The notes under the pieces are model-generated. The model had not been told where the DNA came from. It did not search any database and saw nothing but the letters and a program-made list of their open reading frames with translations. The translations under genes were made by a program, and so were the position numbers. A stretch of DNA of 64,000 nt from Mesorhizobium huakuii (GTDB lineage Bacteria; Pseudomonadota; Alphaproteobacteria; Rhizobiales; Rhizobiaceae): positions 1 through 64,000 of the forward strand of contig NZ_BSNY01000039.1 of NCBI RefSeq assembly GCF_030160235.1. Direction: 5' to 3'. Shown piece by piece: positions 16,823-25,708 of the stretch; the stretch's first letter is position 1; every line of letters begins with the position of its first letter.

Positions 16823-18340
16823 ATGCGCCCTATGCAGGGATCGCGCTTTGCCTTTGGTCCGTTCGTGCTTGATCCGGGTGCGGGAACGCTGCTTCGGAAC
16901 GACGATCCCGTCGCCGTCGGCTATCGCGGCCTGAAGCTGCTTGCCGCACTCGTCGGACGGCCCGGCGAAATCCTGGAGAAGGCCGAGCTGATGGACGCGG
17001 CGTGGCCGGGCACGGCGGTCGAGGAGGGCAACCTCACCGTCCAGATCGCGCAGCTGCGCAAGCTGCTTGGTCCGCCCGCCGATGGCGGCGAATGGATATC
17101 GACGGTGCCCCGCGTCGGCTACCGTTTCACGGGCGCCATCGAACAGCTTGACCGGGCGAAACGCAAACCCTTGCCGCTGCCCGACAAACCATCGATAGCG
17201 GTGCTGCCTTTCGTCAATCTCAGCAACGATCCCGAACAGGAGGCCTTCGCCGACGGGTTGACCGAAGATTTGATCACCGATCTGTCCAGGGCCCCGGGCC
17301 TGTTCGTCATCGCGCGCAACTCGACCTTTGCCTACAAGGGCAAGGCGATGGACGTGCGCGCGATCGCCGAGGAGCTTGGCGTGCGCTATCTCCTGGAGGG
17401 CAGCGCCAGGCGCGCCGCGGGGCGCGTGCGCATCAACGCACAGCTGGTCGACGCCAAGAGCGGCGAGCATCTGTGGGCCGAACGCTTCGATCGCGGCCTG
17501 GACGATATCTTCGCCGTCCAGGACGAGGCCACGGCCAAGATCGTGGAGGCGCTTCTCGGCCGGCTACGGCCGCCGCCACCACGCAACCGGCCGACAAATC
17601 TCGAGGCCTACGATCTGTGCGTAAGGGGGCGCAAGCTGATCGAGGAATCACCGCAGACCGCACGGGAAGCGCATCTGCTGTTGACGCGCGCGGTGTCCCT
17701 CGATCCGGACTATGCCGAAGCCCATCGCTGGCTTGCCATGAACCATTGGATGGGATGGGTGCATTGGGGCGAGCCCGTCGACCCCAACCGTCGCATCGCG
17801 CTGGAACTGGCGCGCAAGGCGGTGGCGATCGATCCCAATGATGCCGGCTGCCGTTGGGTGCTCGGCAATTTGCTCGCCTATGAGCACAGCTTCGAGGAGT
17901 CGGAAGCCGAATTCGCAAAGGCGTTCGAACTCGACCCGAACGAGGCCGACGCTTGGGCGACCTTGTCCGACATCGCGGTTCTGGCCGGACGGGTCGAGGA
18001 AGGCCTAGAGCATATCCGCAAGGCGTTCCGGCTCAACCCCTATCCGGCCAGCTGGTACTATCTGACGCTCGGCGAGGCGCAATATGCGGCGCGCGATTAC
18101 GAAGCCGCCGTCGAGACCTTGCGCCGGGAGGAGACCTACCGGACGAGCTCACGCCGCTTCCTGGCGGCGAGCCTGGCGCAACTCGGCCGGCTCGACGAAG
18201 CGCGCGCCGAGGTCGAAATGTTCCTCATCGGCAACCCGCATTTCACGACCAGCTACTGGGTCTGGACGGAGCCCTTCCGCGACGACGCTATGCGCGATCA
18301 TTTCGTCGATGGTTTTCGCAAGGCCGGTCTTCCGGACTGA
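16823..18340 (+). CDS. Winged-helix regulator with TolB-like and TPR domains
   Basis: A 505-residue protein of the CadC/adenylate-cyclase-associated type. Residues 1-105 are an OmpR-type winged helix (RGLKLLAALVGRPGEILEKAELMDAAWPG, ending in the VPRVGYRF wing). Residues about 125-250 are a TolB-like or FlgO-like domain (SIAVLPFVNLSNDPEQEAFADGLTEDLITDLS). From about 270 to the end are TPR repeats. No membrane segment is seen, so it is probably a cytoplasmic DNA-binding regulator. Starts at 16823 and 16832 are both possible, and neither has a good Shine-Dalgarno. Its neighbours on both sides are the paralogous exported proteins, which are likely targets. Confidence 0.85.
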   Translation: MRPMQGSRFAFGPFVLDPGAGTLLRNDDPVAVGYRGLKLLAALVGRPGEILEKAELMDAAWPGTAVEEGNLTVQIAQLRKLLGPPADGGEWISTVPRVGYRFTGAIEQLDRAKRKPLPLPDKPSIAVLPFVNLSNDPEQEAFADGLTEDLITDLSRAPGLFVIARNSTFAYKGKAMDVRAIAEELGVRYLLEGSARRAAGRVRINAQLVDAKSGEHLWAERFDRGLDDIFAVQDEATAKIVEALLGRLRPPPPRNRPTNLEAYDLCVRGRKLIEESPQTAREAHLLLTRAVSLDPDYAEAHRWLAMNHWMGWVHWGEPVDPNRRIALELARKAVAIDPNDAGCRWVLGNLLAYEHSFEESEAEFAKAFELDPNEADAWATLSDIAVLAGRVEEGLEHIRKAFRLNPYPASWYYLTLGEAQYAARDYEAAVETLRREETYRTSSRRFLAASLAQLGRLDEARAEVEMFLIGNPHFTTSYWVWTEPFRDDAMRDHFVDGFRKAGLPD

Positions 18341-18368
18341 CGCGACCTCCTGCGCGCAGGCGCGCCAA

Positions 18369-18725
18369 TCACGGCACCAGGTCGATCGTCTCGGTCGTGT
18401 GCTCCACGCAGATGAAGCAGCAGGTGTCGCAAGGCTGGTCGTTGTCAGGCCCGACGCCGGCCGAAATCCGGTCATTGCCGTCGACCCAGGCGCCGTAGCA
18501 GATGCGCTCGCCCTGATTGCAGGAGAGCGGCACCGATTTCTGGGAATTCGGGTCGATCAGGAACACCTTGTCGTTGCCCGGCCAGACCGTTTCGCGGTCG
18601 CGGCTGAACAGCTCGACCGCAACCGCTTCCTTGCGCAGGTTCTTGACGAAGAAGGCCATGTCGGCCGCCTCGGCCGAATTGGCGCAGACGAGTGCAGCGA
18701 GCACGGCCAAACGAAACAGCGTCAC
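18369..18725 (-). CDS. Exported six-cysteine protein, copy B
   Basis: A 118-residue exported protein paralogous to the one at 15742-16113. It shares VWPGN, SCNQGE, ICYGAWVDG, GVGPDN, C..CC..C and the ending IDLVP. The signal peptide is VTLFRLAVLAALVCANSAEA. GTG 18725 is the proposed start because GGGAGGTC precedes it and no ATG gives a signal peptide. All six mature cysteines are conserved with copy A. It is convergent with the TolB/TPR regulator, 28 bp from its stop. Function unknown. Confidence 0.75.
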   Translation of the reverse strand: MTLFRLAVLAALVCANSAEAADMAFFVKNLRKEAVAVELFSRDRETVWPGNDKVFLIDPNSQKSVPLSCNQGERICYGAWVDGNDRISAGVGPDNDQPCDTCCFICVEHTTETIDLVP

Positions 18726-18792
18726 GGTCGGACCTCCCGAATCACCGCCGCAGAATCGCATGGCCGCCCATGCCTGTCGCTCGCTTTTGGAA

Positions 18793-20280
18793 CTATTTCC
18801 CCGAAGGACCTTCCGCCATGATCTCCCGCCCCAGCCGCACCGTTTCGCCGACGAGAAGATCGAGATCGTCACGCCTTGTGCGGTGGTTGGCGATCGCCAC
18901 GCGCAGCCAGTGTTCGCCATGCACGGTGGTGTCGGAAAGGACGGCAATGCCCAGTTCCTGCAGCCGCAGCATGATCTCGGTGTTGAGCGCCTTCAGCGCC
19001 TCGCCGGTGACGCCGGGCTGGTAGCGGAAGCAGACGATGTTGATGGTCGGCGACATCGCCAGCTCCAGCAGCGGCTCGGCCTCGATGAGTGCGGCGAGAT
19101 AGGAGGCTTGCGCGATGTTCTGGTCGATGAGGCGACCGAATTTGTCGACACCATGTTCCTTCAGCGCCATCCAGACTTTCAGCGCGCGAAAGCCGCGCGA
19201 GGTCTGCAGGCCGTAATCGTGCAGCCATTCGCCGGAGGCGAGGCCGCGCGGCGTCGATTCCAGATATTCCGGCGTCACCGCGAAGGTCCGGCGATGCGCG
19301 ACGGCATCCCTGACCAGCGCGCAGCCGACCTCGAACGGCGCATGCAGCCATTTGTGCGGATCGAGCGCGACGGAATCGGCCCATTCGATGCCGGCAACGC
19401 GGTGCGCATTGTCGGGCGCGATCGCGATCAGCGCGCCGATGCAGCCATCGACATGGAACCATAGGCCTTCCTCATGCGCGAGTTTGGCAAGCGCGCGCAG
19501 ATCGTCGACCGCGCCGGTGTTCACCGTGCCGGCATTGCCGATGACGCAGGCCGGCTTGAAACCGGCTTCGCGGTCTTCAACGATCGCCGCACGCAAGGCC
19601 GGTATATCGATGCGCAAGCCGGCATCCGTCGGGATGCGCCGCAGCGCCCTGTTGCCGAGGCCGAGCGCTTCCATCGCCTTGCGGTGGCAGGAATGGATCT
19701 GGTCCGAGCCATAGAAACGCAGCGGCTTTTGGATTGCGGCGACGCCGTGCTCGCGCACGTCGATACCGGCCTTGGTGTTGCGCGCCACGGTCAGGCCGAT
19801 GATGTTGGCCATGGAGCCGCCGCTGACCAGCGTGCCGGAGGCGGAAGCCGGAAAGCCCAGCATCTGCTTGCACCAGTTCACCACCTGGCTGTCCATCAGC
19901 CCGGCGGCGTGGTTGCCGCCGCCGAGATTGGAGCCCTGGATTGCCGCCAGGAAGTCGCCGAGCGCGCCGGTGAAGTTGCTCGACCCCATGTACCAGGCCC
20001 AGAAGCGTGGATGGATGTTGCCCATCGGGTACGACATCACCGTGCGCGTGACCTCGTCATAGACAGCGGCCAGCGGCACCGGCGATCGCGGCAAGGGTGC
20101 CGCGAAGGCTTCTCGCACCTCCGCCGGCATCTCGCGCCAGGCCGGCCGGTCCCTGACATCGCCGAGGTAGTCGACGGCATCGTCGATGATCTGGTGCGAC
20201 AGGGCTTGCACCGCGGCCCAGTCGGCGGGGTCGAGCGTTTCCTCGGCCAGCATGCCGAGGGTTTCCTGCGCGATGTCCAT
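18793..20280 (-). CDS. PLP-dependent group II decarboxylase
   Basis: A 495-residue enzyme of the aromatic-L-amino-acid/tyrosine/glutamate decarboxylase superfamily. The pyridoxal phosphate lysine is Lys310 in ALDPHKWLHAPFEVG. The conserved HVDGCIGA supplies the PLP-ring-binding Asp, and LVSGGSMANIIGL the phosphate pocket. The substrate cannot be told from sequence: the closest overall pattern is aromatic-amino-acid decarboxylase-like. It begins 13 bp after the cysteine-synthase-like gene, so the two are co-transcribed and may act in sequence. The ATG at 20280 fits the usual N-terminus. Confidence 0.9.
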   Translation of the reverse strand: MDIAQETLGMLAEETLDPADWAAVQALSHQIIDDAVDYLGDVRDRPAWREMPAEVREAFAAPLPRSPVPLAAVYDEVTRTVMSYPMGNIHPRFWAWYMGSSNFTGALGDFLAAIQGSNLGGGNHAAGLMDSQVVNWCKQMLGFPASASGTLVSGGSMANIIGLTVARNTKAGIDVREHGVAAIQKPLRFYGSDQIHSCHRKAMEALGLGNRALRRIPTDAGLRIDIPALRAAIVEDREAGFKPACVIGNAGTVNTGAVDDLRALAKLAHEEGLWFHVDGCIGALIAIAPDNAHRVAGIEWADSVALDPHKWLHAPFEVGCALVRDAVAHRRTFAVTPEYLESTPRGLASGEWLHDYGLQTSRGFRALKVWMALKEHGVDKFGRLIDQNIAQASYLAALIEAEPLLELAMSPTINIVCFRYQPGVTGEALKALNTEIMLRLQELGIAVLSDTTVHGEHWLRVAIANHRTRRDDLDLLVGETVRLGREIMAEGPSGK

Positions 20281-20293
20281 GGCCGGTCTCCCG

Positions 20294-21382
20294 TCAAGCC
20301 GCCGGGAACTGGCAGCCGGGCGTCGAGCGCGACAGCGCCATCTCCTCGGCATCCATCTCGGCCTCGATGCCGTCGAACAGCGGCGTCGACATGTAGCGCT
20401 CGCCGGTGTCGGGCAGCATGCACAGGATCACCGATCCGGCCGGCGCCTTCTCCGCGACCTGCCGCGCCACGGCAAAGGTGGCGCCGCCGGAAATGCCGGT
20501 GAAGATGCCTTCCTTCTGCGCCAAGGCCTTGGCCCATTTGATGCCTTCGGGTCCGGCAATCGGCGTCACCTCGTCATAGAGGCTGGCGTCGATCGCTTCC
20601 TGCAGCACGTTGGGGATGAAATCCGGCGTCCAGCCCTGGATCGGATGCGGCTCGAAGGCCGGGTGGCTGGCGGCGGGGGCGCCATGGACACCGCGCTGCT
20701 GCGGCTTGCCGCTGCCGATCAGCTGGGCATTGGCCGGTTCGGAGAGCACGATGCGGGTCTCCGGCCGCTCGCGGCGCAGCACGCGCGCCACGCCGACGAC
20801 GGTGCCGCCGGTGCCGTAGCCGGTGACGAAGCAGTCGAGCCGCGAGCCGGCGAAATCATTGACGATCTCGCGTGCCGTGGTGGCCTCATGGATGGCGGCG
20901 TTGGCCGCCGTCTCGAACTGGCGGGCGAGGAACCAGCCATTGGCCTCGGCCAGCTCCACCGCCTTCTTGTACATGCCGAAGCCCTTTTCGGCGCGCGGCG
21001 TCAGCACCACCTTGGCGCCGAGCATGCGCATCAGCTTGCGGCGCTCGACGGAAAAGCTGTCGGCCATGGTGACGACCAGCGGATAGCCCTTCTGCGCGCA
21101 GACCATGGCCAGCCCAATGCCGGTGTTGCCGCTGGTCGCCTCGACCACGGTCTGGCCGGGCTTCAACGCGCCGCTGCGCTCGCCCTCCTCGATGATGTTG
21201 AGCGCCAGCCGGTCCTTGACCGAAGCGCCGGGGTTGAAGAACTCGGCCTTGACGTAGATCGTCGCATGGGCCGGTCCGAGATTGTTGATGCGCACCACCG
21301 GCGTGTCGCCGACTGTGTCGAGAATGCTGTCGAACAGGCGACCGCGACCGGCGGTGGTTCTGATTTTCCGTTGCTGCAACAT
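20294..21382 (-). CDS. Cysteine-synthase-like PLP enzyme
   Basis: A 362-residue fold-type II PLP enzyme of the CysK/CBS family. The PLP lysine is Lys56 in NPGASVKDRLA; TSGNTGIGLAM and GTGGTVVGVARVL bind substrate and cofactor. It is about 35 residues longer than the CysK encoded at 53578. The extra sequence is an insertion after GSGKPQQRG and a C-terminal tail of about 20 residues. It probably makes a beta-substituted alanine, which the decarboxylase 13 bp downstream could then decarboxylate; that link is inference. The SARP/TPR regulator is divergent. Confidence 0.88.
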   Translation of the reverse strand: MLQQRKIRTTAGRGRLFDSILDTVGDTPVVRINNLGPAHATIYVKAEFFNPGASVKDRLALNIIEEGERSGALKPGQTVVEATSGNTGIGLAMVCAQKGYPLVVTMADSFSVERRKLMRMLGAKVVLTPRAEKGFGMYKKAVELAEANGWFLARQFETAANAAIHEATTAREIVNDFAGSRLDCFVTGYGTGGTVVGVARVLRRERPETRIVLSEPANAQLIGSGKPQQRGVHGAPAASHPAFEPHPIQGWTPDFIPNVLQEAIDASLYDEVTPIAGPEGIKWAKALAQKEGIFTGISGGATFAVARQVAEKAPAGSVILCMLPDTGERYMSTPLFDGIEAEMDAEEMALSRSTPGCQFPAA

Positions 21383-21418
21383 GGAAGAACTCCTTGTCTG
21401 TGCTCGTTGTCGTCACAG

Positions 21419-21530
21419 GCCGGTTACAAACCGGCGGGTTGGGCGGCGAGGTTTCGAGACCTTGCCACGCTAGGCTGACGTGCCGGCGATGCGGCAACAG
21501 CCGCATCCGGCGCGATTCGCCGCCGGATGC
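21419..21530. promoter_or_regulatory. Cluster of dyads in the divergent promoter region
   Basis: Three dyads lie in the 173-bp gap between the cysteine-synthase-like gene and the SARP-type regulator. GCCGGTT/AACCGGC spaced by 3 is at 21419-21435. GATGCGGC/GCCGCATC spaced by 4 is at 21488-21507. GCATCCGGCG/CGCCGGATGC spaced by 8 is at 21503-21530. The last two share five bases and so could not form at once as RNA hairpins. They are candidate operators for the divergent regulator or alternative leader structures. Confidence 0.5.
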
Positions 21531-21555
21531 GTCGTGTCGTGTTTGGTGATAGAAC

Positions 21556-23619
21556 ATGGGCCGACGGGCCAACGTGGGAGCAGGCGTGGAAACGCACGTG
21601 GAATCCGCACCATCGAGGCTGGACGGCGATGGGCCGCGCCTGACCGTGCGCCTGCTCGGACCACTGGAAATCCTGCGCGATGGCGTGCCCGTGGCGCTGC
21701 CGGCATCGCGCAAGTTGCGCGCGCTCCTGGCCTATCTGGCGCTGGCGCCGCACGCCGTAGGCCGCAGCCGCCTGTGCGAACTGTTGTGGGATGTGCCCAA
21801 CGATCCCCGCAGCGAATTGCGCTGGTGCCTGAGCAAGCTGCGCGGCGCTCTCGACACGCCGAACCGGCGCCGGGTCACCACAGAAGGCGATACGGTCGCG
21901 CTCGATCTCGAAGGCTGCCTTGTCGATGCGCTGGAGATCAGCCATGCCGCCGCGCAAGGGATCGCCACGTTTGATGTGGAACGGCTGCTGGCGCTGGCAA
22001 AACTCTTCGCCGGCGATCTGCTCGAAGGGCTGGAGCTGGTGCGGAGCCCGCTTTTCGACGGCTGGCTGGTCGCCCAGCGCCGGCGTTTTCAAACCTGCCA
22101 TGCCGCCATATTGGAACAGCTTGCCGTAGATCATCCGGCGGGCTCCCCCGAAATGTCCACGCATCTCGATAAATGGGTCGAGCTGGCACCATTCGACACG
22201 CGCGCGCATCTGGCCTTGCTGTCGAATCTGGCGGAGCGCGGCGCCGTTGGCGCGGCCGAGGAGCATCTGGCTTCGGCGGAACGGCTGTTTCGGTCCGAGG
22301 ACCTGGATTTCGCGCCACTTCGCGCGGCCTGGCAGGCAATCCGCGATCGACAGTCCGGCACCTCGCTCAAGGCGCAACCGGCCGGCCCGTCCACGCTGCC
22401 GCAATTGGTGGTCCCGTCAGGTGATGCCGGTCCGGTCGAACCCAGCCACGCTTCGCTGGCGGTGATGCCGTTTGTCGACGAAAGCGGCGCGCGCGGCGGG
22501 CTGGCCGACGGGTTCACCCACGACATCATCACCCGGCTTGCCAAGCTCAGGGATTTCTTCGTCATCGCGCGCGGATCGGTGTTCGCGCTGGCCGAGAAAG
22601 CCATCGCACCGGAGGAGGCCGGCAGAAAGCTCGGCGTCGATTATGTCGCCACGGGCACGGTGCGCAGCATGACCAGCCGCCCGGTCGTCAGCGTCGAGCT
22701 GGTCGAGGTGCGCACCGCCAGGATCGTCTGGGCGGAGACCTTCGAGCGCAGGCCCGACGACCTCTTCGCCGTGCTCGACGATATCGGCGACAGCATCGTG
22801 TCGTCGATCTCGGCCGAGATCGAGACGGTCGAGCGCAACCGCGCCATGCTGAAGGCGCCCAACTCGCTCAATGCCTGGGAGGCCTACCATCGCGGCCTCT
22901 GGCACATGTACCGCTTCACCCAGGCCGAGAACGAGCAGGCGCGGCACTTCTTCGACAAGGCCCTGCAGCTCGACCCGACTTTTGCCCGCGCCTATGCCGG
23001 CCTGTCCTTCACCCACTGGCAGAATGCCTTCCAGCGCTGGGGCGACCGCGACCGCGAAAGCGCGCTGGCCTATGAGAGTGCTGGCCACGGCCTGCTGGTC
23101 GACGACCACAATCCGGCCGCGCACTGGGCGATGGGCCGGGCGCTGTGGCTGCGCGGCGAGCAGGACGGGTCGCTCGCCGAACTGGGGCGGGCCGTGGATC
23201 TCAGCCCGAATTTCGCGCTCGGCCATTACGCGCTGTCCTTCGTCCACTCGCAGTCGGGCGACCCGCGGGCGGCGATAAGCTCGTCGGACCATTCACGGCA
23301 TCTCAGCCCCTTCGACCCGCTGCTGTTCGGCATGCTGGGGTCGCGCGCCATGTCGCATGTCCGGCTCGGCCAGTTCGAAGAGGCGGCCGAATGGGCGCTG
23401 AAGGCGGCGGCGCGACCCAATGCCCACACCATCATCCTGGCGATCGCCGCGCACTGCCTGGCGCTTGCCGGCCGGCTCGACGAGGCGCGCGGCTTCGCCG
23501 CCGCCATCCGCCGGACATTGCCTGATTACCGCGCCGACGATTTCATCGGCACTTTCCGCTTCGACCCCGATGCCGAGGCGCTGTTCCGGCAGGGCGCGAG
23601 GCGCATCGGGCTCAACTGA
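21556..23619 (+). CDS. SARP-type activator with TolB-like and TPR domains
   Basis: A 687-residue regulator. Residues 25-125 are a winged-helix domain of the SARP type (TVRLLGPLEILRDGVPVALPASRKLRALLAYLAL). A bacterial transcriptional activation (BTAD) TPR region reaches to about 270. A TolB-like domain follows (SLAVMPFVDESGARGGLADGFTHDII), then C-terminal TPRs. It shares the last two parts with the regulator at 16823. ATG 21556 has no good Shine-Dalgarno; GTG 21586, preceded by GGGAG, is an alternative start. Its divergent position suggests it controls the cysteine-synthase-like and decarboxylase genes. Confidence 0.85.
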   Translation: MGRRANVGAGVETHVESAPSRLDGDGPRLTVRLLGPLEILRDGVPVALPASRKLRALLAYLALAPHAVGRSRLCELLWDVPNDPRSELRWCLSKLRGALDTPNRRRVTTEGDTVALDLEGCLVDALEISHAAAQGIATFDVERLLALAKLFAGDLLEGLELVRSPLFDGWLVAQRRRFQTCHAAILEQLAVDHPAGSPEMSTHLDKWVELAPFDTRAHLALLSNLAERGAVGAAEEHLASAERLFRSEDLDFAPLRAAWQAIRDRQSGTSLKAQPAGPSTLPQLVVPSGDAGPVEPSHASLAVMPFVDESGARGGLADGFTHDIITRLAKLRDFFVIARGSVFALAEKAIAPEEAGRKLGVDYVATGTVRSMTSRPVVSVELVEVRTARIVWAETFERRPDDLFAVLDDIGDSIVSSISAEIETVERNRAMLKAPNSLNAWEAYHRGLWHMYRFTQAENEQARHFFDKALQLDPTFARAYAGLSFTHWQNAFQRWGDRDRESALAYESAGHGLLVDDHNPAAHWAMGRALWLRGEQDGSLAELGRAVDLSPNFALGHYALSFVHSQSGDPRAAISSSDHSRHLSPFDPLLFGMLGSRAMSHVRLGQFEEAAEWALKAAARPNAHTIILAIAAHCLALAGRLDEARGFAAAIRRTLPDYRADDFIGTFRFDPDAEALFRQGARRIGLN

Positions 23620-23715
23620 TTTCGCGCTTGCAGCCCCGTTAACGAAGTCGGAAGGAGTTGTTTAACGGTTCACCTCTATGTGACCTCTCGGGGGGTCCAT
23701 GGCAAAGTGAGTATG

Positions 23716-23895
23716 ATGAGCGACAGCCCCGACAAGCGCAGCAACGAATGGCGCGCCATTCTTCATGTACAGGCCCGTGTCGCCGTCCTGTTCGTTCCGG
23801 TGGTGGCCAGCCTGCTGCTCGTAGCCGCGCTTGCCGGCAACGACCGCAAATCCGTTCCCGACGTCGACCGGACGGTCACCGGGTCGGTGCGATAG
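23716..23895 (+). CDS. Small single-pass membrane protein
   Basis: A 59-residue protein starting MSDSPDKRSNEWRAIL, with one strong transmembrane helix (VAVLFVPVVASLLLVAALAG) and a short polar C-terminus. ATG codons at 23713 and 23716 are both possible, and GTG starts upstream are less likely. I do not recognise a family. It stands alone between the SARP-type regulator and the DUF1232 pseudogene. Confidence 0.5.
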   Translation: MSDSPDKRSNEWRAILHVQARVAVLFVPVVASLLLVAALAGNDRKSVPDVDRTVTGSVR

Positions 23896-24001
23896 GCGGC
23901 AGCGAACGCCTGTTGGAAGGCCGCGCATATCGAGGGGCCGCCGACCCTCCTGCCAGGCGCTCTGCGTGCGCTATCGGCGCCTCAGCATTTGGCGCTAGCC
24001 A

Positions 24002-24456
24002 ATGGCTACGACACTGAATGAATGGGCAAGAACGATCAAGCGCGACGTGCATGCGCTCTACCTCGCCGCGCGCGATCCCGAACGCCGTGGTGCGCCAAGG
24101 CGCTTGCAGTGTGTCGCGGGCTACGCCTTGTCGCCAATCGACCTGATCCCCGATTTCATCCCCGTGGCTGGCTATCTCGACGAGGCGATCCTGGTCCCCT
24201 TGGGCATCCTTGCCGTGGTCAGATGACGCCGCCCGAAGTCATGGCAGAACACAGGGAGGCCGCCGCCCTGGCGGTCGACAGGCCAGTGAACCGCGGCGCG
24301 GCGGTGATCATCGCCTGTATATGGGTCGCTTCGGTCGCGCTGGCGGGATGGCTGGCATCTCGATACTTCGCGGGCCGATTTGAAACCGCCTCCCCCCGTG
24401 GTTTGGGAAAAGCTCGATCGCCCTCCCGAACACCTCCTTGGGCAGCGCCTGGCTAA
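24002..24456 (+). pseudogene. DUF1232 (YkvA-like) membrane protein with several frameshifts
   Basis: Family sequence hops between two frames. MATTLNEWARTIKRDVHALYLAARDP is followed, one frame over, by RTPWCAKALAV. It then returns to AGYALSPIDLIPDFIPVAGYLDEAILVPLGI, and moves again to TPPEVMAEHREA and a final transmembrane helix. Restoring one C at 24077-24079 (CCC) and one at about 24220, and removing one base near 24110, would give one frame. The SPIDLIPDFIPVxGYLD motif makes the DUF1232 call secure. As it stands the gene is broken unless these are sequence errors. Confidence 0.75.
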
Positions 24457-24995
24457 AGGATTTTGGTCACCAGTTTGTCCAGACGGGAGTTCTCGCGGTA
24501 AGCCAGTCGCACCACGATGGCACCCAGGACGCCCGTGATGGCCCCGCCGACAACGTCGGTCAGGTAGTGCGTCCCGATGTAGATCCTCGACCAGCAGATC
24601 AGGAATGCCGTGGCGAACAGCGCAATCGTCCGGCGCGGCAGGCCTTGCAGCGCAAAGGCGGCGACAATCGCAATGCTGGCTGTCGCGTGATCGGATGGGA
24701 ACGACCAGTCGGCACTGGGCGCAATCAACAGATGCGTCACGCCGGCATCGTAGGGCCGTATCCGATGCACGAACAGAAGAATGAACTGGTTGATCGCCAG
24801 ACCGAGCAAGAACGCCAGACCGGCCGACACGGCCGCGTGGCGAACATGGTAGCGGTCAACCTTTGCCCACCATTGCAGGACCACAGCCAGCACCATGAGA
24901 GGAACGCCGATTTGTGAGACGCCGATCATCGTCTTATCAAGAAAGGGGCTGATACCAGCCGCGGCATTTATCCAGTGTGTTAAAGCTACATCCAT
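24453..24995 (-). CDS. PAP2-family membrane phosphatase
   Basis: A 180-residue multi-pass membrane protein with the three PAP2 signature motifs: HRIRPYDAG, PSDHATAS and SRIYIGTHYLTDV. The two conserved histidines and the Arg-Pro motif are intact, so it is probably active on lipid pyrophosphates or phosphates, perhaps undecaprenyl pyrophosphate. It overlaps the end of the convergent DUF1232 pseudogene by 4 bp. Start ATG 24995. A BacA/UppP-type enzyme of unrelated fold is encoded at 43561. Confidence 0.88.
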   Translation of the reverse strand: MDVALTHWINAAAGISPFLDKTMIGVSQIGVPLMVLAVVLQWWAKVDRYHVRHAAVSAGLAFLLGLAINQFILLFVHRIRPYDAGVTHLLIAPSADWSFPSDHATASIAIVAAFALQGLPRRTIALFATAFLICWSRIYIGTHYLTDVVGGAITGVLGAIVVRLAYRENSRLDKLVTKIL

Positions 24996-25033
24996 TTGGC
25001 GTGGGTTTCCGTGGTTGGTTGTGAGGTGGATTC

Positions 25034-25516
25034 TTGAAACCCGTCAATGAACATCGCATCCATCAGATCTTCGAAGTCGGCGTATGGCTGAAGGGCGCGC
25101 ATGCCCTGATCGAATGCATCGGCGGGATTCTGCTCTATGTCGTCACGACCGATACCATTGCCTCCTGGGTCAATGCCCTCACGGCAGAGGAGTTGATCGA
25201 GGATCCGAACGATTTCATAGCTGGCCATCTGTCGCAGATGGCAAGCCATTTTTCGATCGCCAACAAGGAGTTCTATGCCTTCTACCTGCTGAGCCATGGC
25301 CTGATAAAGCTTGCCCTGGTTGTCGGGCTTTTGCGGGGCAAGCTCTGGTCGTACCCGGCATCGCTCGCGGCATTGGGCTTGTTCATGATCTACCAGGTCT
25401 ACCGCTACTCATACACCCATTCATTCGGCCTGCTGGTCCTGACCGTCTTCGATGCTGTCGTCATGGTGTTGATCTGGCATGAGTGGAGGATCGTGCGACA
25501 GCACAAGCCGGCATGA
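25034..25516 (+). CDS. DUF2127 family membrane protein
   Basis: A 160-residue protein with about four transmembrane helices. The N-terminal HRIHQIFEVGVWLKGAHALIECIGG and the C-terminal SFGLLVLTVFDAVVMVLIWHEWR match the DUF2127 family, predicted small membrane proteins of unknown function. The start is TTG 25034 with AGGTGG upstream; no ATG gives a better start. It is divergent from the PAP2 phosphatase by only 38 bp, so they share a promoter region. Confidence 0.82.
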   Translation: MKPVNEHRIHQIFEVGVWLKGAHALIECIGGILLYVVTTDTIASWVNALTAEELIEDPNDFIAGHLSQMASHFSIANKEFYAFYLLSHGLIKLALVVGLLRGKLWSYPASLAALGLFMIYQVYRYSYTHSFGLLVLTVFDAVVMVLIWHEWRIVRQHKPA

Positions 25517-25708
25517 CCGTTGATTTTTCCCGCCTTGTCCTTGTCCCTGTTTCCTGAATGACGGCACGAGATGGGCCGACGGATCGATTGTAAAACGCTG
25601 CCGCGGTCCGGCTACGAACGCCTGATTGCAAGGAGCGCCCCTGCTTTGCCGGCGGAACCCTCGTGCCCTCTCGAACATTGTCTTACAGGACAGCTTCTGG
25701 AAGACATC

